This document shows, piece after piece, positions 12,821-23,326 of a stretch of DNA of 64,000 nt. The position numbers and the translations under genes are program-made. The notes under the pieces were generated by a model. It was not told the DNA's origin, searched no databases, and was given only the letters and a program-made list of their open reading frames with translations. Origin of the DNA: Artocarpus heterophyllus. Its lineage: Eukaryota > Streptophyta > Magnoliopsida > Rosales > Moraceae. Position 1 is the first letter of the stretch. Each line of letters begins with the position of its first letter. The stretch covers positions 14,756,034 through 14,820,033 of the forward strand of contig CM046348.1 of NCBI GenBank assembly GCA_025403435.1, read 5' to 3'.

Positions 12821-13550
12821 TTAAGGGACAGGATATGATTTGTTTTTGCACATGCACTTGTAGGCCATAGGACAAGTCTCAGCCTCAGCTAACGAAGCAC
12901 AAACGAAGCTCACCATAACTAATCTACGTGGCAAGCATGACCCACAGGCATACGAACTATCAGGCAAGCTCGACCCTGCTACTTGAACACTACTACTACT
13001 ACTACTACTACTGGTGTCTGGACCACCAGCTGCCCTCATTCGCTTCTTCATTGTTTGCCTCCTTTGCTTCTGAATATCCCAGTGCAACTTCTCAACTTCC
13101 ACTACTTTGTTATTGTTGTTGTTATTATTATGAGCCACATGGCTAGTACTACTCTTCCTTATCATCCTAGGCTCTGCCGAGTGACGATCTGCTTCAATCA
13201 ACAACAAAAACGTTAATCTGAGTGCTTGGCAAAACGGATTGTAGCATGTGAGGTTTAATTTATAGTTTACACTATAACATCTGAGAGCTTTAAATTGAAC
13301 GTTCAAACTCTCATAACTTCGAATCTATCTCCGATACCCAATAAGCAAGATAAAAAAAAAAAAATGCATAGCCCGCGCACAAAAAAAAAAAGGAAAAAAC
13401 TTAGTGGGTGTATATATGTATGTATGTGTGTGTATATATATATAGAGAGAGAGAGAGTGATATACCTGCTATGTTTCTGGTAGACATAATCGCCGGGACT
13501 AATAGTGCAAAAATGATTACAAGTGCTGTCAAACAAATAGAACCCTTCAT
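12821..13550 (-). CDS. EPF1: EPIDERMAL PATTERNING FACTOR 1-like secreted peptide precursor
   Basis: Two exons on the minus strand: exon 1 13550-13466, intron 13465-13189 (277 bp, GT-AG), exon 2 13188-12821, giving 150 aa. Residues 1-22 or so (MKGSICLTALVIIFALLVPA) form a clear signal peptide. The middle holds seven Asn (about 48-54) and eight Ser in a row. The C-terminal 51 residues match the EPF1 mature peptide family, including MVSFVCAS, TCPMAYKCMC and the ending NKSYPVP. EPF1 is a secreted ligand of ERECTA-family/TMM receptors that restricts stomatal formation (family knowledge). What is odd: residues 106 and 116, where EPF1 peptides have Cys, are Ser (AGT) and Arg (CGT). Only six cysteines remain (110, 113, 125, 134, 140, 142). 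From the known stomagen disulfide pattern, the lost residues belong to two different disulfides. The start was chosen because the ATG begins the signal peptide and the phase-1 junction joins both exons in frame. An EPF1 paralogue that is diverging or losing function is possible. Confidence 0.9.
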
Positions 13551-13691
13551 GACTTCAAACTAATTAACGCTTTTTTTTCCTTCCTTTTTTTACCCGATAT
13601 ATCTTGTTTTTTTTTTTTTTTTTCTTCTTTCTCTAAAGTTGTGATGAGCTTGGAAGAAACGGTGTACAAGATCAGCTGAGAGAAGTAGAAG

Positions 13692-13704
13692 GATATATAT
13701 AAAG
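13692..13704 (-). promoter_or_regulatory. Candidate TATA box of the EPF1-like gene
   Basis: On the minus strand the sequence reads TTTATATATAT about 140 bp upstream of the EPF1-like start codon, a sensible place for a plant TATA box with a ~100-bp 5' UTR. This is inference from position and sequence only. Confidence 0.35.
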
Positions 13705-14689
13705 TGGGTTTCAGCTTTCACATGCGAATGAAACTGGAAAGAAGAGTATTGAAGCGAATCACAGGCAAGAGTACGTATAAGAGTGTGATAATCATGAGAG
13801 AGAAAGAGTGAGAGATCGCATGAAAGAGAGGGTTCGAAACAAAGGTTAGTCACACGACTGATGAAGAGCTAATTTGCTTCTTTTGGAAGAAGGGTGATAT
13901 TTTTAATATATATGATTGTGAAAAGAATTTGCAATATTAAAAGGGGCTTTCTTTTATGTGAAACTCCGGTCTTTAGCACGGCGTTGATAGACAAAAGTGC
14001 CAACGGGATTTTGTAGATCTTTGTTTAATTTTTACTTTTTTCTAAGAAAATAAAATTTACGAGGTAATAAATAGCGTGCTGATGTTCTGATGTGACTGCC
14101 ATTAGTGTTTCCCTGCTGCCACCTAATACACAGAGTAAAAGCTCACTTCAACAGTCATGCAGTTTCAGTTTCAGAATTTTCCCACTCATAAAAATGGAAA
14201 ACAGTAGTATTTTTTTCCGTATTATTTGCAGAAGTGTTTTGCTCATTTTTTAGACAAAAATTTCAACAGTAGCAACTCTATTTCTATAATATTTTCATTT
14301 CTCACGGTAAAATAATTTTAAAAACACTACTAAACAGGTAGAGACTGCTTGGCCGGCTAGTTCATAAGTTTAAATAGAAAGTTTAAGAGTCATTAACACC
14401 AATAGTCCTTAAAGGTTGAAGTCTCTTCCACTTTGTCCCGTGAACTTGAAGAATCACCACCTTGCTACTTGTACTTTAAAAATTATCATTTTGCCCTCCA
14501 AACAAAATAGGAGAGACTCTAAAGCTTAAAGGCCATTGGTGTTAATAATCTAAAGTTTAAATTAAAATTCAAACTTTTATGAGATAAAAATAACGTAACA
14601 AAAGTATTTGAATCATAGGGTCCATTTATTTTGCGGGTTTAAATTAGTATGATTTTGAACTTTGTATTTTGAATTGATGGTTTTTAACT
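13705..14689. other. Upstream flank of the EPF1-like gene
   Basis: No coding frame is recognisable. The segment 14390-14520 resembles common AT-rich repeat debris. Any EPF1-like promoter elements would lie in the first several hundred bases, but I cannot name one. Confidence 0.4.
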
Positions 14690-15443
14690 TGTGGGATTTG
14701 AATGGTAGTTTTGAATTGATGTTTTGAATGTAGAGAGCTAAAACATGGAATAAAATAACATAACAAAAACTAGTGTTTGAATAATATGAGAATTGAGGGA
14801 ACCATAAATATAGTTATGGATTTGGTGTTTAAGCTATAAAAGTCAGAGGTTTTGCCCATTTTAAATCATTTTTATTGATTTGAACCTTTGCTTTATTTTG
14901 TTTACCAAACATGAGCTTGACTTGAATTCATGCGTTTAGATTATCAAAACTAACCTATTAAAGGCCACCGTAATCTACAGAGATATTTATGCTACATGCC
15001 ACATAAGTTTTCACCGGATTGATTTATGCCACTGATTCAAAAACTATTTGAAAATATGCCATAGGCTAGTGTTTGAATGAAAATTTGGAACTGATGTTTC
15101 GAATGTAAAAACCTAAAACATGGAATAAAACATCACAACAAAAAGCTAGTGTTTGAATAAATGAGCATTGAGGGAACCAAAAATATAGTCATGGATTTGG
15201 ATAGTTTAAGCCATAAAAGTAAGAGGTTTTACCCATTTTATATCATTCTTATTGATTTGAACCTTTGCTTTATTTTGTTTACTAAACATGAGCTTGACTT
15301 GAATTCATGGGTTTAGATGATCAAAACTAACCTACCAAAGGCCACCGCAATCTACAGAGATATTTATGCTATATGCCACATAAATTTTCACTGGATTGAT
15401 TTATACCACTGATTCAAAAACTATTTGAAAATATGCCATAGAG
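14690..15443. repeat. Tandem duplication, two ~377-bp units
   Basis: Two consecutive units both contain GAACCTTTGCTTTATTTTG and CTACAGAGATATTTATGCTA, and both finish with AAAATATGCCATAG. The shared ending falls at 15051 and again at 15428, an offset of 377 bp. The copies differ by scattered substitutions, so the duplication is not recent. No coding capacity is evident. Confidence 0.85.
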
Positions 15444-15589
15444 GCATAATTAAAATTTAAATGTCCTCACCAAAATACCCTCAAAATAGATCTTATTTAT
15501 ATGGTAAATGATTCATTTGCAACTGGAAAAACAAATCATGTTATGTTAGTAACCTAAACATTACCTTGTAAATATAATATTTACCTGTT

Positions 15590-15970
15590 CTAGTGTAAGT
15601 CAAATAAATTGAATATTATTGGTAAATGTTACATTTATATCGTAAATGACTCATTTGCATTGACTTATACATGATATTTATCTTTCTTATATATAAGTCA
15701 AACATATTGAATATTATTATTAAATAACTCATTTACAACTTACATATGATATTTAACTGTTCTAATATATAAGTCAAACGGATTGAATATTATTTAATTG
15801 TTCTCATATATAAGTCAAACAGATTGAATATTATTAATTATTCTCATATATAAGTCAAACAGATTGAATATTATTAATAAATGACTTATTTACAACTTAC
15901 GCATGATATTTACCTGTTTTATATATAACTAAAACAAATTGAATGTTATTGGTAAATGTTACGTTTACAT
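15590..15970. repeat. Degenerate short tandem repeats
   Basis: At least five degenerate copies of ATAAGTCAAACAGATTGAAT followed by ATTATT occur, with spacers such as TTCTCATAT and GGTAAATGTTAC. The cleanest copies are near 15770-15870. Units of ~50 bp and longer alternate, which suggests slippage on an AT-rich template. Confidence 0.65.
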
Positions 15971-17826
15971 GACAAATAATTCATTTACAACTGGGAAAAA
16001 AAAAGAATATGGTATGTTAGTAAATAGAATATTTACCATGTAAATGTGATACCTATCAAGCGAATAATGTAAATAAAACATTGAGAGTATATTTGATATT
16101 TATAAATATAATATAATGATGTAGTATGATATTCTCTGTAATTATTTTTTATGTGCCACAAATCAATACAAGCTTTACAGTGTATATACAAAAGCCCTAA
16201 CCTACAGGCTACATACACAGTCTCGACAAACCCAAGTTACACAAAGCCTGTGAAAAATAAGAAAGAGAAGGAAAACTTAGGTTACACAAAAGTGTGATAG
16301 GTGGACTATTCATTACAAGCCTAATATTGTACCACCTCGTTAGGTTACATTAAATATCACTATTTGGACCAGCTGAAAAAAAAGAAAATTGTAAGAAGAA
16401 AAAAAGGTCTTCCATTGATAGTGCGTAAAAATTTGTCACTACATTAGATTTATATTAAAGATAAAAAGACAAAAAATTCAATAATATTTAACAAAGGTCT
16501 GACCACAGACGAAGGAAGTTTAGGCCCGAGGGCTCCAAAGGGGCCCATTATGTATTTTTTAAAGCAGTTAAGATTTTGTCTTTAATTTTTATAACTTCAA
16601 ACAACCACCTCAGCTTCATTATATATTGAAAAGGGAAACATAAAAATGATAGATTCATAGAAATATTAAAAGAAAAGAAAAGAAAATATTTTTCAGTCTT
16701 TATTACACTATTAATTCATCTAAAACTTTGATTTAACTCAAGCCCTCCCTGAACAAAATTTCCAGCTTCGTTATTGAGTTTGACAATCCAAAATTACACA
16801 ATATCATTGGAATATTTTTTAGAAAAAATTACATGTTATGCCATATTTTTAAAAGCTGTGTTTATTTATACTATAATTAAAAAAGTTTATATCACATTAT
16901 CATTCATATTATATGTTAAGTTGTGCCAAATGAACATATAGAGCATTTATAAAAAGTAAATATTAAAAGATGACATTTATAAAAATGTTCCTATTTTTTA
17001 TACATTACGTAAAATTCTTCAAAAAAAGCCAAAAATAAAATTATGATTTACTCTGCATAGAATTTGCAAGGCTCTTCCTTTGAATAAGAGAAGAATTGAA
17101 AATAAAAAGAAAAAAGAAGGCTAATGACAATTGCGACCAAACCCTTCCGTTGGAAAAAGGAAATTTATAAGAAATAACTAATTTCTATTTTTATCTTGGT
17201 ATATGGCTAGGTTTTTCAATGATAAAGAAAATGATCGAATAAATTAGTAAATAACATGTTTACTCATTGAATACGAGATTTATCAATTATTTTAGCAAGA
17301 AAATGTGAAATATATGTTTCATGGTTAAATATGATATTTACCTTGGTCTTTAAATATGAAATTTACCCAAAAAGAAAAAAGTCTCTTTTTAGCCTAAAAG
17401 TTCAATTTTTTTTTTAAAATTTTCCTTCTAAAAATTGAAAATTAGAAAATAAAGAGTCCGTCGTTTTAGCTTATTTCTTTACTTTTGTGTCATTATCTTA
17501 AAATTTTGTTCTTCTTAAATTGATGAAGGATAGGAGAAAATGATAGCAAATAAGGGATTGAAACTTGTAGCTAGAGTAACCTAGTTTTGAATCTTTATTG
17601 TAAATAAAAATTATAGATACAAATGCAAATGTAATGTATATAATTTAAAGTTTACGATAATAAGTGAGATAAAATTTAGATTTATCAAATGTGATCATGT
17701 GATGAATTTAGAATTTACCATGTAATCCCAAATATTGCCAAATTTAGTCACGTTGTAAAATTTAAAAGTTTTTTTTTTTTTTATAAATCTTATGCTATTT
17801 ACTTATTTATTCAAGATTTATGTCAT
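15971..17826. other. AT-rich intergenic DNA
   Basis: No gene is recognised. The short segment 16500-16560 (TTAGGCCCGAGGG ... GGGGCCCATT) looks like repeat debris. The remainder is A/T-tract rich with short frames only. Confidence 0.5.
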
Positions 17827-17835
17827 TATATTTTA

Positions 17836-18698
17836 AGATTAATTACAAAAATTCCCCCTAAATTATAGTCTTTGTAACACTTTGCTCTTGAACTTCAAAA
17901 TGTAACATTTGTTCCCATGAAGTATGAACTGTTAACAAAAATGATTGTTCTGTTAGAATTTTAATAGAAAATTGGCAAATGATTATAGATGGGTATTTGG
18001 TAATTCTTTTTTTAGAATAGTATTTTGTTAATTCTAGTAATAAAATTAACCATAAAAATTAAAACTATAAAAATAGTCTTTATTGATGATTAAAAATATA
18101 AAAAATCAATTAAAACATTATAACATTAGAATCCTTCTTTTTTGATATACCAAAAATTTCTTCAAAATTTTATTAATTTTTTTCAAACATAAAAAGTATT
18201 TTGAAATTTTTAGAAGTTATATATATTAATGAAATGAAAAAGAATATAACACATATATTCAATATAAAAAAAATATAACCCAAAATTCTCAAAGAGAAAA
18301 AAAAACTCTGGTAATATTAATAAAATTTCTTTCATATATTTGAAGTTTACATTCATATTTATACCTTTTAAAATTTTAAAATACTTTTTGATTGTGAAAA
18401 AAATTAAATTAAAAAATTGGTACATAAAAAAAAGGGTTATGATAATAGTATATTTTTAATTGATTTTTTTATGTTTTTAATTATCAATAAAGACTATTTT
18501 TATTATAGTTTTAATTTTTTGGTTATTTAATAACTAAGATTACTAAAATACCCTTAATTTTAAAATTGTTTGTTAATTTATAATTAAAATTCTAACAGAA
18601 AGACCATTTTTGTTAGGAGGAATAGATGTTACGCTTTGAAGTTAGGGAGCAACGTGTTACAAAGGCTATAGTTTAGGGGGAATTTTTGTGATTAATCC
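17836..18698. mobile_element. Mutator-like non-autonomous element with long inverted repeats
   Basis: The 863-bp segment is flanked by a perfect 9-bp direct repeat TATATTTTA (17827-17835 and 18699-18707), the Mutator-superfamily target length. The left end reads AGATTAATTACAAAAATTCC and the reverse complement of the right end reads GGATTAATCACAAAAATTCC. The similarity continues inward for well over 80 bp and, more weakly, for most of the element, so it could fold back on itself. No transposase frame is present. Confidence 0.88.
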
Positions 18699-18707
18699 TA
18701 TATTTTA

Positions 18708-20631
18708 TTCTTTGCAATATTTAGTCGTGAGGTGAATTTAAGCTTTATCCAATAAATCTTATTCTATTTATTTAATTAATTATTCAAAATTTCTGGCATT
18801 ATATTTTTTCCACCAAAATATATACCATTTATCTCCATTTTTCTACAGATTTGGACGACCCTTTACTGATAGTACGTTTCTCTAAATTAACAAAAATGGA
18901 AAAGAAAACCTCTCTCTCTCACCAGTTAATATGGGAGTTAATTATGAGACATGTGACATAATATAACATAATTATGATTATAGAATTAGAATATAGCTCA
19001 AATTTGTAAACTTTCTATATATGGCTTTAATTTGTGAATTTTAATGATGCTAAAAATGATATTATTAAAATAAGTACGATGTAATTATAAAGTAAAAAAC
19101 GTAACATCATACGATAATTACTATGTAATTATAGTGATTTTTAAGATGTTTTAAAAATTGTGTTAAATTTGAATTTCATTATAATAATTTGGCCATGTTG
19201 TGTAATTTTTCTCTCTTAGTTTTGCAGGAAAACAACGATAGTCTTGAATTCAACATCCACGTAACCGAAATCTACTGAAATCATGAGGAGTTAAAATTCT
19301 GGCCTCATTGTGGACAATAAAAATCAATCTTTAAATGTTAAGTGAGAAAATCTTGATTGATCATCATTTATCGCTATGCCACCACCATGATATTTAAGGA
19401 AAACTAAGTTCAGAAATGAGAAAATAAAGATACAAAATCCATCATACGGGAGAGGTTAATGCTTGTTTGATTGTACCTAAATCCAAAAAGTACAGAATAG
19501 GGACACCCTGATGTATTAAATGGGTTCAGCCTTAATTAACCCTACTTTGATGGTATGATGATAATTGAAGGAGTTGTTCGGCACTCGCTTATTACTTTTT
19601 CTCTCATCTTTTCTCAGCCATATTCCTTTATTTCATGTACGTGTTGTCATACTGCACGAGGCTTACCCCGTGCAAGTAAATAGGATAAAGCCCCATCATG
19701 ACAAGTTTAAATTGGGTTATCATAGTGTAACATAATGACATTGGTTCACCGTGTTGACTATTCTTTTCCTTTTTTTCTTTTTTTTTTAAACATTAAACTT
19801 ATTATTATCTGCATTATATAGCTTTATCCTTATGACCCGGTTTAAGTTGATTTTCTCTTAGCTGACTGCACTAATTGCATTAAGTACTTTTGGTATTAAG
19901 TTGAATTTCTATTAGCTGATTGCACTAGTTCTATTGAATACTTTTGGTATTGAGATCATAAATTTATCATAGAGTGTTTAGAAGAAGAGTTTGAATCACA
20001 CATTAATAGTTTGAATCACACATTGTTGTATATGAGAGCTTTAGACTATTGGCTGTTGGAGCTCTCAACCATTTTCCCAAATACCCTATAAATGTCCCTT
20101 AATTTTGTGTTTCCTCAAAAACATAAAAAAAAAAAAGCATTATAGGGCATTAGTAGATTTTTTTTTTTGAGGTAAGTAGTGAACTTTTTAGCAAAAAAAA
20201 AAAAAAAAGTTAATTTTTCTTATGCCTCCAAGATTGGTGATTGTTGATCCATTTCAAAAAAAAAAAAAAAAAAAAAGATAAAAAGATTGGTGATTGTTTA
20301 ACTTTGTTTCCGAACTTCAACTTGTAAGTGTAACATTGGAGTTCTTGTACTTTGTAAATTTATCTCAATGTCCATGTCTTTGTCAATTTACTTGGACGGA
20401 ATTCCTCACTTTTAATTAGTCCGATGTTATTAATCAAAAGATGACAAAAGATACAAGTTTTAATCCAAATTTATGAACTTAGAAACTGTAAAATTCATGA
20501 AACATTGAGTTCAATCACAATAAAGTTAAGAGAGTTAAAATAACACTACAAAAATGTTATGTACTTGTTTAGCTACTCTCTTTTTTACTCTTTTTCTTCT
20601 CCTCTTTCCCCCATATAATCTCTCGATAAAA
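18708..20631. other. AT-rich intergenic DNA
   Basis: Poly-A and poly-T runs (20130-20280) and short frames only. The segment 20280-20420 resembles degenerate non-autonomous transposon sequence, but I could not find paired ends. No gene is seen. Confidence 0.5.
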
Positions 20632-21238
20632 TTAAGGAAAACTTCTAAAAATACTCCCTTAATTTAGTCAAAATACCACAAATATACAGCATACTTTAAC
20701 AAATAAAAAAGTATCTCTCAATTATTTAAAAGAGTTAAAAGAATCCCTTTAACTAATCAAATTGTTAAAAAAAATTAAGAATATACTTATTATTAAGCAT
20801 CGCTTCAACATTGACAATTTAAAAAATGAAACAAAATATTTTAAAACTAAAAAAATTAAAAAAATCTCTCTCACACCCTCTTAGTTCGTCAATGTACTTG
20901 GCCAAACCTACCCCATCAATGATTGATTTGCTCTGAAGTCTAACCTTGCTTCTTACTTTCTAGATTTAATTTTTAGTTTTAAGTTTAATTTGTATTAAAT
21001 CTAATTCTCATTTGTTTTTCGTATAGTTAATTTTGTAAAACAATATAATTTTTTTTTGAATCTCAAATGCTTATCAGTAACGATTTGTTGACAGTTTTAA
21101 CAATTTGACTAGTCAAATAAATGTCTTTTTTTTTTATCTCTTTTAGAAAAATAAGGGGTGATTTTTTATTAGTAAAACTTGAGGTATATGTGTGATATTT
21201 TGAATAAACTCAAAGTACACTTTTAAAATTTTCCTTAA
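20632..21238. mobile_element. Foldback/MITE-like element with ~130-bp inverted repeats
   Basis: The left arm begins TTAAGGAAAACTTCTAAAA and the reverse complement of the right end begins TTAAGGAAAATTTTAAAA. Matching continues through CACAAATATAC/CACACATATAC and on to TTTGACTAGTCAAATTG-like sequence. Arms are roughly 130 bp. I could not identify a convincing target duplication, so the superfamily is open; Mutator-like is likely from the style of the arms. Confidence 0.65.
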
Positions 21239-23326
21239 AAATAGAGTATAAATTATGGGCAACTTACAAGAATGCTTCCCAAATGCCACAACTTATCAAA
21301 AATAACATCTAACAAACCACTTATTAAAACTGCCCTTTTATTCTAAATTAGTGATTTATTAAAAGTTCGAGTTACCCTCTATTCTCACTCCATCATGAGG
21401 GAATAGAGAAAGAAGTAAGGTTTTCAATTTTTGAGATTGTATTATAATAGGTAAAATAGTAAATATGTAATTAATATTTTAAACAATAAAATAAGAAAAG
21501 GAACAATTTTGAAAAGTTAAAAAAAAGAGGACATTTTCACTAAAGGGCGTCCATAAAATGGCATTTCATATAGTTTTCTCATAAATTATAGATCGTTATT
21601 TTACTATTGCAACTTAAGTCCTCTTTAATGTCACAAAATTGTTATTGGGCTATACTTTACTTGTCTCTAAGTATTTTATACGTATTTTCTTTAGCTTTCT
21701 TTTTTCTTTACCCTTTTTTTTATAGATATTTATTGGACACATTTTCTCATTTGATTGTGTCATTTTACACCATTTTCTTAGCCCCTTGCTGTGCGTACAT
21801 ACACAAACATATGATATTAAAGAACATCTTATATAGAAGATTTTTTTTTAGAAAAAAAAAAAAGACTCATAGCGTCTTTAATATTGAAGAGAGGAATGCA
21901 TTTCAAGGACTTGTATAGAATGTTGTTAGATATGTCTCCATTGGAAGACATGTAACATTGGCTCTTGCATGAGAAAAATTATTTGGTAGCTACATGCAAT
22001 GTCATTTTCTCTAAAAGATTTTCTGTTTGAAACAAAAATAAGTTAAGTTATAATAAAAGTAAAATAATTTATAATTATATTTTATTTTTATAAAAAATTG
22101 AAAACATGACAATAAAAGAAAAAAAATTGAGTTGACTAAACAAGTGACCCTGATATTTTTCACAAGACAAGACCCAAAATTTTGGAGACGCAAGTAAATT
22201 TAAGGAGATAGGGCTACGGCATAGGCGGGTTTATAGGGAAGGGAACGGTTTGAGTTGGGAAGACAGGAGAGGGACAAGAGCAGCCTCGTAAACACCTCCC
22301 TGGCATCTCAAAAAACGGTACGTGAATGTTTTTCTCTTTCTATGCAAAAAAAAAAAAAAAAAAAATCACCATCCCAAAAAAATAAAAATTTACAATGCCA
22401 TTGTTCTTCCTCTTCTTCCTCTTCGTCTCATTTCAACAACTGTACCAGTTCTGGTCCCACCACCAGCACCACTTTCTCCGACTGGGCCCCACCCCCCTGA
22501 CTCCATCATAACATCCAAAAAAGCCCCTTTTGTACCCAGATCATCCACCGCCAAACATGTCTCCTCAAATGCCATAGCCTGGTACTTTTTTGTCTTCCTC
22601 TGTCTCTCCTCCGGCCTCTCTTTTTCTTTCTGTGTTTTATTATAATCTGATGGCGGTGTTTGAGAATTTAGTTTAAACCACAATTTAAAATATAATTACG
22701 AGATTCAACTTTGTTACGCATTTGTCTTGTTACGGCGTCATTGAGAAAACATCCGTCAACTTTTCTCATTTTTATTGAGCAAACTTATACGTTAGAACCC
22801 CATCAGTCCCATCAAATAGGCTAGTCCTACCAAATAGGCCTCACCTTATGCCTCTAACAACATCAAAACCCCATTGAGCAAATTAGAATTTTTTTTTCTT
22901 TCTTTTCTTTTATAATTAACCTTTTCTTCTTTGCATTACATGCTTTTTGTAGCATATTATGCATACACAATTATGTTTAAGCATCCCTTTAATTGCGCTA
23001 TTAGTTTTCTTTTTTCTTTTTTCTTTTTTCTTTTTAATGCATGGCTTTTGGGCAAGCAAACCCATGTCTCCAAATTGCAATGGGGGTGAGAGAGAGATGA
23101 GCAAAAAAGTGAATGAAACTGAGAGACCTGAAGCAATTACATTAATGATGCCAAGGTTGAAAAATAGTAGGAGGGCATGGAGATGGGTGCAATCATTTTT
23201 TACCCATTTTCTTTTCAAAACCCTTTTTTTTTTTGTTCTTTTTTTTGGTCTTATTATGCCTTTCTTTCTTTTACTTTCGGTTAGAATGAGGTGAAATATT
23301 CTCATTGTTCATTTTTGGTCCCCCTA
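21239..23326. other. Intergenic, upstream of the ELMO gene
   Basis: A weaker inverted-repeat pair may exist between about 21245 and 21590. The 22246-22317 segment ends ACG|GTACGT, a strong donor-like site, and could be a 5' UTR exon of the ELMO gene, but it has no ATG. Polypyrimidine tracts abound at 22900-23290. No promoter motif can be named with confidence. Confidence 0.4.

Noticed and set aside
12928..13216. Plus-strand open frames opposite the EPF1-like gene
   Set aside because: They are antisense shadows; the repeated Tyr/Thr runs are the complement of the Asn and Ser codon tracts.
22255..22683. Open frames around a poly-A tract before the ELMO gene
   Set aside because: They run through homopolymers and CT-rich sequence, and no ATG-started frame gives a phase-0 donor matching the ELMO second exon; the Arg-rich 23327 start fits better.
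23041..23092. MHGFWASKPMSPNCNGG followed by GTGAG as an alternative ELMO first exon
   Set aside because: The donor is in phase 1, and joining to the 23619 exon would give an immediate TGA.
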